The notes under the pieces were generated by a model. The model saw only the letters and a list, made by a program, of their open reading frames with translations, ran no database searches and was not told where the DNA came from. Positions 33,538-41,150 of a stretch of DNA of 64,000 nt are shown here, one piece after another. Source of the DNA: an uncultured Fretibacterium sp. (GTDB lineage: Bacteria > Synergistota > Synergistia > Synergistales > Aminobacteriaceae); the NCBI GenBank assembly GCA_946186205.1, contig CAMHMH010000002.1:124001-188000 (forward strand), in the 5' to 3' direction. Position 1 is the first letter of the stretch; the number at the start of each line of letters is the position of its first letter. The position numbers were made by a program, and so were the translations under genes.

Positions 33538-34164
33538 TTATTCTCCTGCTTCAAGCTGTCTGAATGTCTCTGTCAGTGAGTCCATGATGATTTTGCGTCC
33601 TGCTTTGCTGTCGTAAACATCATCGCTAAAACGTAATGGCTTCCCGAAAGTTACGCGCAGTTTTGTCGGCTTAACGAACGCTGAGCCGGGCGGCATTGCC
33701 TTGAATGATCCGTGAATAAACACCGGGAGGATTGGCGCGTGCTCATGTGCTGCGATTAATGCGACTCCTGCTTCGAGGGGCTGTAATTTCCCGTCAAGAG
33801 TCCGGCCTCCTTCAGGGAAGATTAGTACGTCGCTTCCTTCCTGATAGAGCTTCATGAATCCTTTCAGCGCGCCGGCGGCAGAAGCGTTGCTTGCGCGTGA
33901 TACCGGGACTGCTCCCAATGCCCTTATGCACGTTCCGAGAAACCAGCCTGTGAATAATTCTTCCTTTGCGAGATAACGTAACATGCGCGGGAAAAAGCAG
34001 CCTACTATTAACGGGTCTAAATTGCTCGCGTGGTTGCATGCTACTATGAACTTCTCATTTTCCGGGAGTTTCTCAAGCCATTTTGCTGAACATCTGTTAT
34101 ATATAATCAGTAGGAACTTGAAGAAATTTTTGACGATCCAATAGAATATTTTACTTTGCTTCAT
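33538..34164 (-). CDS. plsC: 1-acylglycerol-3-phosphate acyltransferase, PlsC type
   Basis: A 208-residue membrane-associated acyltransferase. It has an N-terminal hydrophobic segment (about 8-24), the catalytic HX4D motif in NHASNLDP near 45-52, and the FPEGGRT motif near 117-123. It transfers an acyl group to lysophosphatidic acid in phospholipid synthesis. Its start overlaps the end of cmk by 14 bases, a common gene pair. Confidence 0.9.
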   Translation of the reverse strand: MKQSKIFYWIVKNFFKFLLIIYNRCSAKWLEKLPENEKFIVACNHASNLDPLIVGCFFPRMLRYLAKEELFTGWFLGTCIRALGAVPVSRASNASAAGALKGFMKLYQEGSDVLIFPEGGRTLDGKLQPLEAGVALIAAHEHAPILPVFIHGSFKAMPPGSAFVKPTKLRVTFGKPLRFSDDVYDSKAGRKIIMDSLTETFRQLEAGE

Positions 34165-34819
34165 TCGGGATTACTTCTTTCACTTTGTCTAGTATGAGCT
34201 GTACTGCTTCTTGTTCGGTAATGTCGGAAGTGTCAATATACATCGCGCCTTCCGGGATTGTGAGGGGTGAAACTTCACGGCTTGAGTCGTTCTTGTCGCG
34301 CTCAATTATGGCTGTCAGTATCTCGCTGTAGTCGGCGGGCTTTCCTTTTGCGACTCGTTCGTCATATCGTCGTTTCGCTCGTGCTTCCGGGCTTGCTGTG
34401 AGGAAGAATTTTGCCTGTGCGTTAGGGAATACTACGCTGCCAACGTCGCGGCCTTCCGCTACTATTGAGCCGTGATTCTCCTGTTCTTTCTGAAGACTGA
34501 GAAGAGCTTTTCTGACTGAGGGAATCGCAGAATACATTGACGCTAATTCATCAACAAGAGGAGTCCTGATTTCACCCGTAACATCAAATCCGTTGACTAA
34601 TACCGCCTTGTCCCTAAGCTCAATTTTTATCTTGCTCAAAGCCTCGCGCATAATGTAGTCATCAACAGCTTTCACTTCTGACTCGTACAGTATCAGCGCA
34701 ATAGCACGGTAAATCGCTCCCGTGTCAAGATAATTTATCCCCAAAGCACGCGCAACATCTTTGGCTACGGTACTTTTTCCCGCACCTGCAGGGCCGTCTA
34801 TCGTTATTACGTATGACAT
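34151..34819 (-). CDS. cmk: Cytidylate kinase
   Basis: A 222-residue kinase with P-loop GPAGAGKST near 8-16, YLDTGAIYRA near 31-40, VAEGRDVGSVVFP near 119-131 and KFFLTASPEARAKRR near 136. It phosphorylates CMP and dCMP. It begins one base before the HDOD gene stop and overlaps plsC. Confidence 0.96.
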   Translation of the reverse strand: MSYVITIDGPAGAGKSTVAKDVARALGINYLDTGAIYRAIALILYESEVKAVDDYIMREALSKIKIELRDKAVLVNGFDVTGEIRTPLVDELASMYSAIPSVRKALLSLQKEQENHGSIVAEGRDVGSVVFPNAQAKFFLTASPEARAKRRYDERVAKGKPADYSEILTAIIERDKNDSSREVSPLTIPEGAMYIDTSDITEQEAVQLILDKVKEVIPNEAK

Positions 34820-34820
34820 T

Positions 34821-35711
34821 CTACAATCCGGCCATGTCGCCCATGTCGCTGGCTACGCTTCCGGCAAAGTCTATCATCTCAGAAAGAAGGCTGTCGAAAT
34901 TCGTTATTCCGAGTCTCTCGATTGGCTCAGGGAACATATACGCCTGCAATCCGTCAGCACCGAGTCCGATTCCCAACATTAAGCATATTGTGTTTGCGAC
35001 TGTAACAACGTCAAGCAACGGCTGATACTGTTTCTTGTCTTCGGGCAAATCATTCGGCTTGTGGTGGTACGCGATCGGGACTTTGTACGAGTCCGGCATT
35101 GACCATTTCTCAACGAGCAATTCACCTATTGCGGCGTGATCGAATCCAAGCACCTGCGTTTCAGCGTCGGTAAACGGTATGTGCTTCTCCTCTACCATTT
35201 TGACAATTATCCCGTAACCGAATCTCACATAGTCATTGAGAATAACTTTTCCGATGTCATGAAGCAATCCGCCCACGTAAGCGTCTTCAGTGCTGACTTT
35301 TCCCGTTATGCCTGCGAGGTGTCTTGAAGTGTACGCAACCATGAGAGAATGCCGCCAAAGTTCCCCGCGGTCAAGCGCATAGCCCGTCAGCCCTTTGTCC
35401 ATCGCTGAGTATACAGTTGCCGCTAGTATGATGTTGCTGACTGACTTATAGCCGAGAAGTGTTATCGCCTCCGCAATGTTTGAGATGTTACGGCTGACTC
35501 CGTAGGCTACGGAATTTGCGAGCTTGAGTATACGCAGCACGAGACCTTCATCGCGTGAGAGACTCTGAGCAACGTCCGCCGCATTGCTTTCGGGGTCATT
35601 AAGTTTTCTCATCGTCTCAAGAACAAACTGCGGGAATGATTTTATGTTCTGCATGTTGTTTAGTATTCGCGTCTTGATTAACTCTCTGGATTTCTCATCA
35701 ATTTCACTCAC
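34821..35711 (-). CDS. HDOD-domain signalling protein
   Basis: A 296-residue protein dominated by an HDOD domain. It begins near residue 12 (ILNNMQNIKSFPQFVLETM), with LSRDEGLVLRILKLANSV near 50, and keeps a histidine pair in GGLLHDIGKV and later DHAAIGELL. HDOD proteins are non-enzymatic or poorly characterised relatives of HD phosphohydrolases used in signalling and motility control. I chose the GTG at 35711 because an AAGGGGG box lies 7 bases upstream; the longer TTG start at 35744 has none. Confidence 0.85.
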   Translation of the reverse strand: MSEIDEKSRELIKTRILNNMQNIKSFPQFVLETMRKLNDPESNAADVAQSLSRDEGLVLRILKLANSVAYGVSRNISNIAEAITLLGYKSVSNIILAATVYSAMDKGLTGYALDRGELWRHSLMVAYTSRHLAGITGKVSTEDAYVGGLLHDIGKVILNDYVRFGYGIIVKMVEEKHIPFTDAETQVLGFDHAAIGELLVEKWSMPDSYKVPIAYHHKPNDLPEDKKQYQPLLDVVTVANTICLMLGIGLGADGLQAYMFPEPIERLGITNFDSLLSEMIDFAGSVASDMGDMAGL

Positions 35712-35740
35712 GGACTTAACCCCCTTTTTTTTGTGGAAAA

Positions 35741-36457
35741 TCAAACTATACCGCCATTAAATATTTTAGTGTACAGTTCAGAAAATGACAAACTCACATA
35801 TTCACCGCTCTTCAATGTCTCAAGTTTCATTCTGCCGATTCTCCTGCGTATTAAGCGTTCGACTCTGAAGCCCGCGCTTTTCGCCATGAGTCTTATCTCA
35901 CGTTTGAGTCCCTCAGCAATGACTATATCAACCCATTGACCCGCAGGACTCATATCCATAACCTTTATGCTTATCGGCTTAACGACTCGCCCCGGTTCAA
36001 TCTCGAAGCCTTTGCGCCATCTCTCAATCTGCTTTGCGTTAATCGGAATGTTCAGCAGTGCTTCATACTCTTTGTGAATCTCTTTCGACGGATGAATGAT
36101 ATTCTGCGTAAATTGTCCGTCATTCGTGAGGATTAAGAGTCCTTCTGACTCACGGTCAAGCCTTCCGACAGGGTAAAGCCTTCCTTCATGGCCGCGAATC
36201 AAATCGACAACAACGGGATCATATTTATCACTCGAAGCGCAGACATAGCCCGTCGGTTTGTTGATGACGTAATAAAAGTGCTGCGAAAGTTTCAGGGGCT
36301 TACGGTCAAGGTTTACAATATCTTTTTCCGGGTTTACATTAAAGAAGGGAGCAAGAACAATTTTTCCGTTTACCTGCACCCTTCCGCTTAATATTATTGC
36401 CTCAGATTTTCGCCTCGACGCTGCCCCGCATGATGACAAGTAAGCGTTAAGCCTCAT
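35741..36457 (-). CDS. 23S rRNA pseudouridine synthase, RluB/RsuA type
   Basis: A 238-residue protein with an N-terminal S4 RNA-binding domain (MRLNAYLSSCGAASRRKSE, then ILSGRVQVNG) and a catalytic domain with the motif VGRLDRESEGLLILTNDG. The Asp in GRLD is the catalytic residue. It makes pseudouridine in ribosomal RNA, most likely 23S (RluB-like), since its neighbours are scpA and scpB as in many genomes. It overlaps scpB by 4 bases. Confidence 0.92.
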   Translation of the reverse strand: MRLNAYLSSCGAASRRKSEAIILSGRVQVNGKIVLAPFFNVNPEKDIVNLDRKPLKLSQHFYYVINKPTGYVCASSDKYDPVVVDLIRGHEGRLYPVGRLDRESEGLLILTNDGQFTQNIIHPSKEIHKEYEALLNIPINAKQIERWRKGFEIEPGRVVKPISIKVMDMSPAGQWVDIVIAEGLKREIRLMAKSAGFRVERLIRRRIGRMKLETLKSGEYVSLSFSELYTKIFNGGIV

Positions 36458-36987
36458 GTTGATTCCTCCTCCGTGTCAATTTCTTCAAGCTCTGGAATAT
36501 CATTTATATCATCAATTCCGAAAGTCTCAAGAAATTTTTGCGTTGTAACATAAAGCAGAGAGGGACGGCCTTCCTTTTTGCGTCCTGCTGTCTTTACGAG
36601 TCCAAGCTCCAAGAGTTTAGCGAGAGGGCTTGAAGAGTTTACCCCGCGAATTTCGTCAATCTCTGAGCGTGTTACGGGCTGGCGTTTTGCGATTACGGCG
36701 GCGGTCTCTATTGCGGCTTTGCTGAGTCGTACGCGGTTTTTCCCGGCATTGTCGCGGAATCGTCCTGCAATGTCTGAGAGTTCCGGCTTTGTCTCAATTA
36801 TCCATCCTCCTGCTAACGTCCGCAGAAAGACTCCGTGATTCTCTCCGTCAAATATCGCTCTCAATTCCTCAAGGGCATTCCTCACTTCACGCAGCGAAAC
36901 ATTAAGCGCGTCTTTCAGTTCACGTTCTGTTACTGGCGATGATGATATGAATAGGAGAGCCTCAATCTTTCGTGATAATTCTGACAT
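36454..36987 (-). CDS. scpB: Segregation and condensation protein ScpB
   Basis: A 177-residue winged-helix protein: IEALLFISSSPVTEREL near the N-terminus, GGWIIETKPELSD, and the conserved LSKAAIETAAVIAKRQPVTR near 95-115. ScpB dimerises and binds ScpA in the SMC complex that organises the chromosome. The ATG at 36987 lies within the end of scpA (26-base overlap) and gives the family N-terminus; the frame to 37062 adds 25 unlikely residues. Confidence 0.94.
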   Translation of the reverse strand: MSELSRKIEALLFISSSPVTERELKDALNVSLREVRNALEELRAIFDGENHGVFLRTLAGGWIIETKPELSDIAGRFRDNAGKNRVRLSKAAIETAAVIAKRQPVTRSEIDEIRGVNSSSPLAKLLELGLVKTAGRKKEGRPSLLYVTTQKFLETFGIDDINDIPELEEIDTEEEST

Positions 36988-37702
36988 CTGAAAATAATTC
37001 GTCCTGCTCAATCTTAGCGCGTCCCATCCTGCAAAGCTCAAGGACAGCCAATAGCGTAACAACGAGATTTCCCCCGGCGATTTCGTGAAGGCTCAAAGAT
37101 TTTGACATGCTCAATAACGACTCAATCTCTGCGACTCGTGCTTCTATCTGCTTCTGATCGTCCTGCGCGAATCCGTCCCAGTCTGCATTTGACTCGGCCT
37201 CCGTGAGAACTGCCCGGCGTGCTGCGTTCTGAGTGTAGCGGGCGTTGATTGCCTTCCACGTTTTAGCGAGGGTATACGCCCCTGAAGAATCAATAACAAC
37301 ATCACGACTCTTTTCGGGGGCTTCAGGAACTCCGCGGGGATATGACATTGAGGTTAACGCAAATTTTTCCGCGAGCCACAAATATATTTTTCTGTACGGC
37401 TTGTAACGCTCAAGGGATTTCATGAACTCTTCCTCATCGGGGATAATCTCAGAGTCAGAATCATCATCATAGTTCGGGAGGAGTGAGCGCGTTTTCTCAA
37501 GGACTAATCCCGCTGTCATCATGAAGAAATCAGCAAGTGTATCCGCCGGAGTCTGTCTGGTCTTGACGAGATAAAGCCCGTAAATCTTGATGAGCTGAGA
37601 GATCTTTATCCCTGAGACTCTGAATTTCCCGCTCTCAACGAGTGAGCATAACAGATCAAACGGCCCTGAATACCCGTCAATGTTTACGTCAAAATCCGTC
37701 AT
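36962..37702 (-). CDS. scpA: Segregation and condensation protein ScpA
   Basis: A 246-residue kleisin: DVNIDGYSGPFDLLCSLVE near the start is the ScpA SMC-binding N-terminus, DFFMMTAGLVLEKTRSLLP follows near 60-78, and the C-terminal winged helix ends VVTLLAVLELCRMGR. The ATG at 37702 lies inside the end of the nucleotidyltransferase gene, suggesting translational coupling. It forms SMC-ScpA-ScpB rings. Confidence 0.94.
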   Translation of the reverse strand: MTDFDVNIDGYSGPFDLLCSLVESGKFRVSGIKISQLIKIYGLYLVKTRQTPADTLADFFMMTAGLVLEKTRSLLPNYDDDSDSEIIPDEEEFMKSLERYKPYRKIYLWLAEKFALTSMSYPRGVPEAPEKSRDVVIDSSGAYTLAKTWKAINARYTQNAARRAVLTEAESNADWDGFAQDDQKQIEARVAEIESLLSMSKSLSLHEIAGGNLVVTLLAVLELCRMGRAKIEQDELFSDVRIITKD

Positions 37703-38330
37703 TCGCAATCAGCCGTCCCGACCATGTGAACAAAATCAGCGACAAATCATCAAATCCTAAGTTTTCAGGTGCTAATATTCTCCGTTCATCTTGAGAGACA
37801 AGCCCGCAAAGCTCAGAATGCTTCCTGATATAGCGTCCTGTCTTCAAGAAATATTCAGCCTGAATCACAAACGCCGCAGATTTGAATAAACCTTTGAGAA
37901 TATCCGGGGATTTTTCGTGGAGAAAGTTATGGACGCAGGCATGGTATATATTGCAAGCTCCGATTTTCACGGCACGTTTTACTGCTTCACCGTCAACGAG
38001 CGCAAGCAAATCTTCAAGGCTTCCCTTCACGGGGATTGTGTCATAACAGAACTGCAACAGGTCAGAAGGCTCCCAATTCATAATCTCATCGCGCCCTGAA
38101 ACGAAACCGCAAATTTTCCCGCGCTCAGGAATACCATCAAGCATTTTGCGGTATGCCGTCAAATCATTCACTGAAAGCCTGTCGAAAATCACAACTATAT
38201 CAATATCGCTGGTTTCTTTTGCCTCGCCTCTTGCGTAACTTCCCTGAAGCCCAATGAACCATATACGCCCGGAAAATTCCGCCTCAAGCCGTCCCGAAAA
38301 TATTTTGAGCCACGAATCGGTATCAATCAT
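37689..38330 (-). CDS. Minimal nucleotidyltransferase with helical C-terminal domain
   Basis: A 213-residue protein. The nucleotidyltransferase motif is GSYARGEAKETSDIDIVV (hG-S, then D-I-D) near 30-47. The C-terminal half is helical, with YHACVHNFLHEKSPDILKGL and ending TGRYIRKHSELCGLV. This resembles the HEPN or kanamycin-nucleotidyltransferase C-terminal helix bundle, and RYIRKH fits the spacing of an R-x4-H motif, though this may be coincidence. A substrate such as an antibiotic, tRNA or protein is not indicated. It sits between trpS and scpA with 4-base and 14-base overlaps. Confidence 0.75.
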   Translation of the reverse strand: MIDTDSWLKIFSGRLEAEFSGRIWFIGLQGSYARGEAKETSDIDIVVIFDRLSVNDLTAYRKMLDGIPERGKICGFVSGRDEIMNWEPSDLLQFCYDTIPVKGSLEDLLALVDGEAVKRAVKIGACNIYHACVHNFLHEKSPDILKGLFKSAAFVIQAEYFLKTGRYIRKHSELCGLVSQDERRILAPENLGFDDLSLILFTWSGRLIANDGF

Positions 38331-39340
38331 AATCTCTCAGGATTCCTCAATAATCCCATAGCCGGGTAAATTTCGCTCATTGTCTCACGTGCGACTCTCC
38401 CGGCCTTTTGCGCTCCGTCAGCAAGAATCTCATCAAGCAATGACTTTTTGCCCTCATATTTTGCGCGGCGTTCACGGACCGGGGTCATCATCTCCTGAAT
38501 ATGAGCGTTAAGTTTCTTCTTGCAGTCAATACAGCCGATACCCGCAGTTTTGCAGCCCTCGCAGATTTCGGATTTTTCCGCGTCGTCATGGTTGAAGACT
38601 TTGTGCAGATCCCACACCGGGCATTTGTCGGGGTCTCCTGGGTCTTTTCGTCTCATTCTCGCAGGGTCTGTCATCATCGTTCGCAATTTCTGCCACATTG
38701 ACTCTTCACTCTCGGAAATCTCTAAAGCATTGCCGTATGACTTGCTCATTTTGCGGCCGTCTGTGCCGGGGACTTTCGGAGTCTGAGTGAATAACGGCTG
38801 AGGCTCAACGAGTAATCCCTCGCCGAAAATGTTGTTGAAGTGCCTCACTAACTCGCGGGAAATCTCAAGGTGCGCGCTCTGATCCTCGCCAACCGGGACT
38901 AACTCAGCTTTGTACAGTAATATATCAGCGGCCATGAGTACGGGATAACCTAAGAAGCCGTATGTGCCCAAGTCCTTGTTGCGGATGTTGAAGAGCTGCT
39001 CTTTGTACGTGGGATTCCTGTAAAGCCAGCCTAACGGGGTAATCATTCCGAGCGCAAGTGCTAATTCTGCGTGCTGTGGTACGTGGGACTGAATGAAAAG
39101 CGGTGATTTCTCCGGGTCAAGTCCGACAGCTAACCAGTCAAGCAAAGCCGTGTAGCAAAATTCAGCGGTGTTAGAGCTGTCCTCGTAGTTTGACGTGAGG
39201 GCGTGCCAGTCTGCAATAGCGTAAAAGCACTCGTAATTATCATCGTTCTGCAATCTGATAAAATTGCTTAAAGCTCCGGCCATGTGTCCCAAATGAAGCG
39301 GGCCGGTTGGTCTCATTGCGCTTAATACTCGTTTCTTCAA
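38327..39340 (-). CDS. trpS: Tryptophanyl-tRNA synthetase
   Basis: A 337-residue class I synthetase. The HIGH-type motif is PLHLGHMAG near 14-22, the KMSKS motif is intact (GRKMSKSYGN near 195), and the AIADWHALTS block is typical of TrpS. A Cys cluster (CEGCKTAGIGCIDCKK near 268-283) indicates a zinc- or cluster-binding insertion, as found in some TrpS proteins. It overlaps the nucleotidyltransferase gene by 4 bases. Confidence 0.96.
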   Translation of the reverse strand: MKKRVLSAMRPTGPLHLGHMAGALSNFIRLQNDDNYECFYAIADWHALTSNYEDSSNTAEFCYTALLDWLAVGLDPEKSPLFIQSHVPQHAELALALGMITPLGWLYRNPTYKEQLFNIRNKDLGTYGFLGYPVLMAADILLYKAELVPVGEDQSAHLEISRELVRHFNNIFGEGLLVEPQPLFTQTPKVPGTDGRKMSKSYGNALEISESEESMWQKLRTMMTDPARMRRKDPGDPDKCPVWDLHKVFNHDDAEKSEICEGCKTAGIGCIDCKKKLNAHIQEMMTPVRERRAKYEGKKSLLDEILADGAQKAGRVARETMSEIYPAMGLLRNPERL

Positions 39341-39359
39341 TTATATTTTCTCCTGTGAT

Positions 39360-40118
39360 TTATATTCTGATTATCGGGGGAAGGGCTTTCACGTCAAGAA
39401 TTACCGTCTCAATTCCGCAGCCTTCGAGCTTGTTCGCGAGCTGTGAGACTGATACGCGCTCCGTTTCTCCGTGATCACATAACGCGATGGCTAATCCTTC
39501 ATTGACAGCGTCAGAAATTTCATGATACTTCATATCAGCCGTAATATACACGTCAGCGCCGACTCTTTTTGCTGACCGCCAGAACTCCGAACCAGATCCC
39601 CCGCATAAAGCGACTCTTGTGATTATCTTGTTCGTGTTCGCGTAAATGTCGATGTGAGAGAGTCCCCACGATGTTTTTACGTGTTCGGCAAAATTTTTGA
39701 GCTTCATTTTCGGAATCACTGAACCCCACACGCCGAAACCGCCGAGACTCTCCGGGTTCTTGAGACCGATTAACGCTCCGAGAATGTCATTCACGCCCCC
39801 CGCTGTTTTGTCCCAGTTCGTATGTGTAGCGATAATGTTAATGCCTCGTTTCACTGCCTCAAAGATCGTGCGTCCCTGCTCCGTGTTAAGAGTGATATTT
39901 TTGACTGCACGGAAGATTAGCGGATGATGAGCAACAAGAACGTTGCAGCCTAACTCATCAGCAGAAATTACAGCCTGACTCACTGCGTCGAGACATACGG
40001 CAATCCGTTTCACCTCTGCGCTGTAATCTCCTACGATTAGCCCGGAGTTGTCCCAGTCCTCCGCAAGCTCAAACGGCGCGAACGTGTCAATATGCCGCAA
40101 AAGTCCGCTAACATTCAT
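39360..40118 (-). CDS. Nif3-like dinuclear metal centre protein
   Basis: A 252-residue protein of the NIF3/GTP cyclohydrolase I type 2 family. It has the opening FAPFELAEDWDNSGLIVG, the metal ligands VAHHPLIF near 60-67 and ATHTNWD near 96-102, and the late CDHGETE motif. Nif3 proteins bind two metals in a hexameric ring; their function is unsettled. It starts within the end of the deoxynucleoside kinase gene (11-base overlap). Confidence 0.92.
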   Translation of the reverse strand: MNVSGLLRHIDTFAPFELAEDWDNSGLIVGDYSAEVKRIAVCLDAVSQAVISADELGCNVLVAHHPLIFRAVKNITLNTEQGRTIFEAVKRGINIIATHTNWDKTAGGVNDILGALIGLKNPESLGGFGVWGSVIPKMKLKNFAEHVKTSWGLSHIDIYANTNKIITRVALCGGSGSEFWRSAKRVGADVYITADMKYHEISDAVNEGLAIALCDHGETERVSVSQLANKLEGCGIETVILDVKALPPIIRI

Positions 40119-40761
40119 CGGCGGGAATTATCCTGCGTTCAGGGAAATATTTTGCGATTCGTCCGAGAAACTCATCAACCATTGCGGGAGTCTCGATAAA
40201 TTTCGGGTCAGTGAGATTCAATTCTACAAAGTCAATATCTCCGGGCAATTCCGATTTCAGGAAGTCAAGAAACGGCATGTAAGCATCATAAAGATTCCGC
40301 CAATACGACTCGCCCGCGTCAATTTCGTCCTGCCTTCCCCGGTCATGAATGCGCCTCATGATCTCGTCAAACTCACAGCGCACAATCACAAAGAGTCTCG
40401 GCTTTGCGACATAATGAAGGAGTGAGTCATAGAGTGTGAGATAACAACCTAGCTGGCTGTCCTTGAAGTACCTGTCCTTGTAGTAGAGCATGGCATAAAC
40501 TTTGTCGCCGAAAACAGAGCGGTCAAGAATGTAGTTGTCCTCCTCGCTTGCGCATAAGTACTGGGCGAAGCGCGTAACAAGAAAGTTAAGCTGCATGGGA
40601 AAAGCCCATTTCCTGTCATGGTGAAAACGTCCGAGAAGGTCTAAAGGGTCTCGGAACTCTTCGGGCATTACCTGAAATCCTAAACGCTTAGAGAGAAGGT
40701 CAACAACTGTAGATTTTCCGCTTGCTGTCATTCCTTCAACGATGATTTGAATCTGTCCCAA
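40108..40761 (-). CDS. Deoxynucleoside kinase (deoxyadenosine/deoxyguanosine kinase family)
   Basis: A 217-residue kinase with P-loop EGMTASGKST near 9-18, the family block NYILDRSVFGDKVYA near 76-90 (D-R-S of the dNK fold), and RIHDRGRQDEID near 135-146 as the lid. It phosphorylates a deoxynucleoside for salvage; the specificity is uncertain. The start is TTG at 40761 with an AAGGAG box about 10 bases upstream. It heads the long minus-strand operon and is preceded by an extended -10 promoter. Confidence 0.85.
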   Translation of the reverse strand: MGQIQIIVEGMTASGKSTVVDLLSKRLGFQVMPEEFRDPLDLLGRFHHDRKWAFPMQLNFLVTRFAQYLCASEEDNYILDRSVFGDKVYAMLYYKDRYFKDSQLGCYLTLYDSLLHYVAKPRLFVIVRCEFDEIMRRIHDRGRQDEIDAGESYWRNLYDAYMPFLDFLKSELPGDIDFVELNLTDPKFIETPAMVDEFLGRIAKYFPERRIIPADEC

Positions 40762-40807
40762 AAATTTACAGCTCCTTGATGAAAATTGAATGTGTGAGAA
40801 TGAAGGG

Positions 40808-40816
40808 ATTATACCA
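40808..40816 (-). promoter_or_regulatory. Extended -10 promoter of the dNK-to-ftsH operon
   Basis: TGGTATAAT on the minus strand (40816-40808), about 47 bases before the TTG at 40761. No convincing -35. Confidence 0.6.
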
Positions 40817-40868
40817 GAATTGAAGCGGCCATGTTTGAATCGCGGTTATGATTTTGTGATGTGAGGTG

Positions 40869-40877
40869 TGATATAAT
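40869..40877 (+). promoter_or_regulatory. Extended -10 promoter towards the surface-protein gene
   Basis: TGATATAAT on the plus strand. Downstream it would transcribe the split small frame (40951-41150) and the Synergist-CTERM protein as one message, with about 250 bases of leader before the ATG at 41132. Confidence 0.5.
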
Positions 40878-40950
40878 TCATCAAATTCCAATATCAATAA
40901 AAAGTTTCAGCAGTTTCACCAAAAAATTCAGCGGAAAGGACGTAGACAAA

Positions 40951-41150
40951 GTGATTTACGGCGGCTATAATCAAGCCACAAGCCACAAGCCACAAGCCAC
41001 AAGCCACAAGCCACAAGCTATAACTATGCCCTGATAGCTGAACTGAATAAAGAGACCGACGCTCTTACGTTTGGGAGAATTAATCCTGAATGTGAGGGCG
41101 ATTTTTTATGTCTGAAAGGGGACGTATATTCATGGTCAAAAAAGTTTTAG
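40951..41150 (+). pseudogene. Small reading frame split by a 7-bp tandem repeat
   Basis: A GTG at 40951, with an AAAGGA box about 11 bases upstream, starts VIYGGYN and runs through the repeat into a stop at 41032-41034. After the repeat a different frame looks more protein-like (YNYALIAELNKETDALTFG, then INPECEGDFLCLKGDVYSW) and ends at 41148-41150, just inside the next gene. The two halves join in frame only if the 7-bp unit number changes by plus one or minus two. With the repeat removed, GGYN meets YNYAL, suggesting the repeat grew inside a small gene of about 48 codons. I do not recognise the product. This is the only gene-like content of the 40762-41131 stretch. Confidence 0.45.
40972..41019. 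repeat. 7-bp tandem repeat (CAAGCCA), six full copies plus a partial seventh
   Basis: Six identical copies of CAAGCCA from 40972 to 41013, then CAAGCT. The unit is not a multiple of three, so each gain or loss shifts the frame, and no reading frame through it contains a stop. There are no spacers, so it is not a CRISPR array. Confidence 0.97.

Noticed and set aside
40972-41019. Short direct repeats as a possible CRISPR array
   Set aside because: The unit is 7 bases and copies are directly adjacent with no spacers; no cas gene is present.
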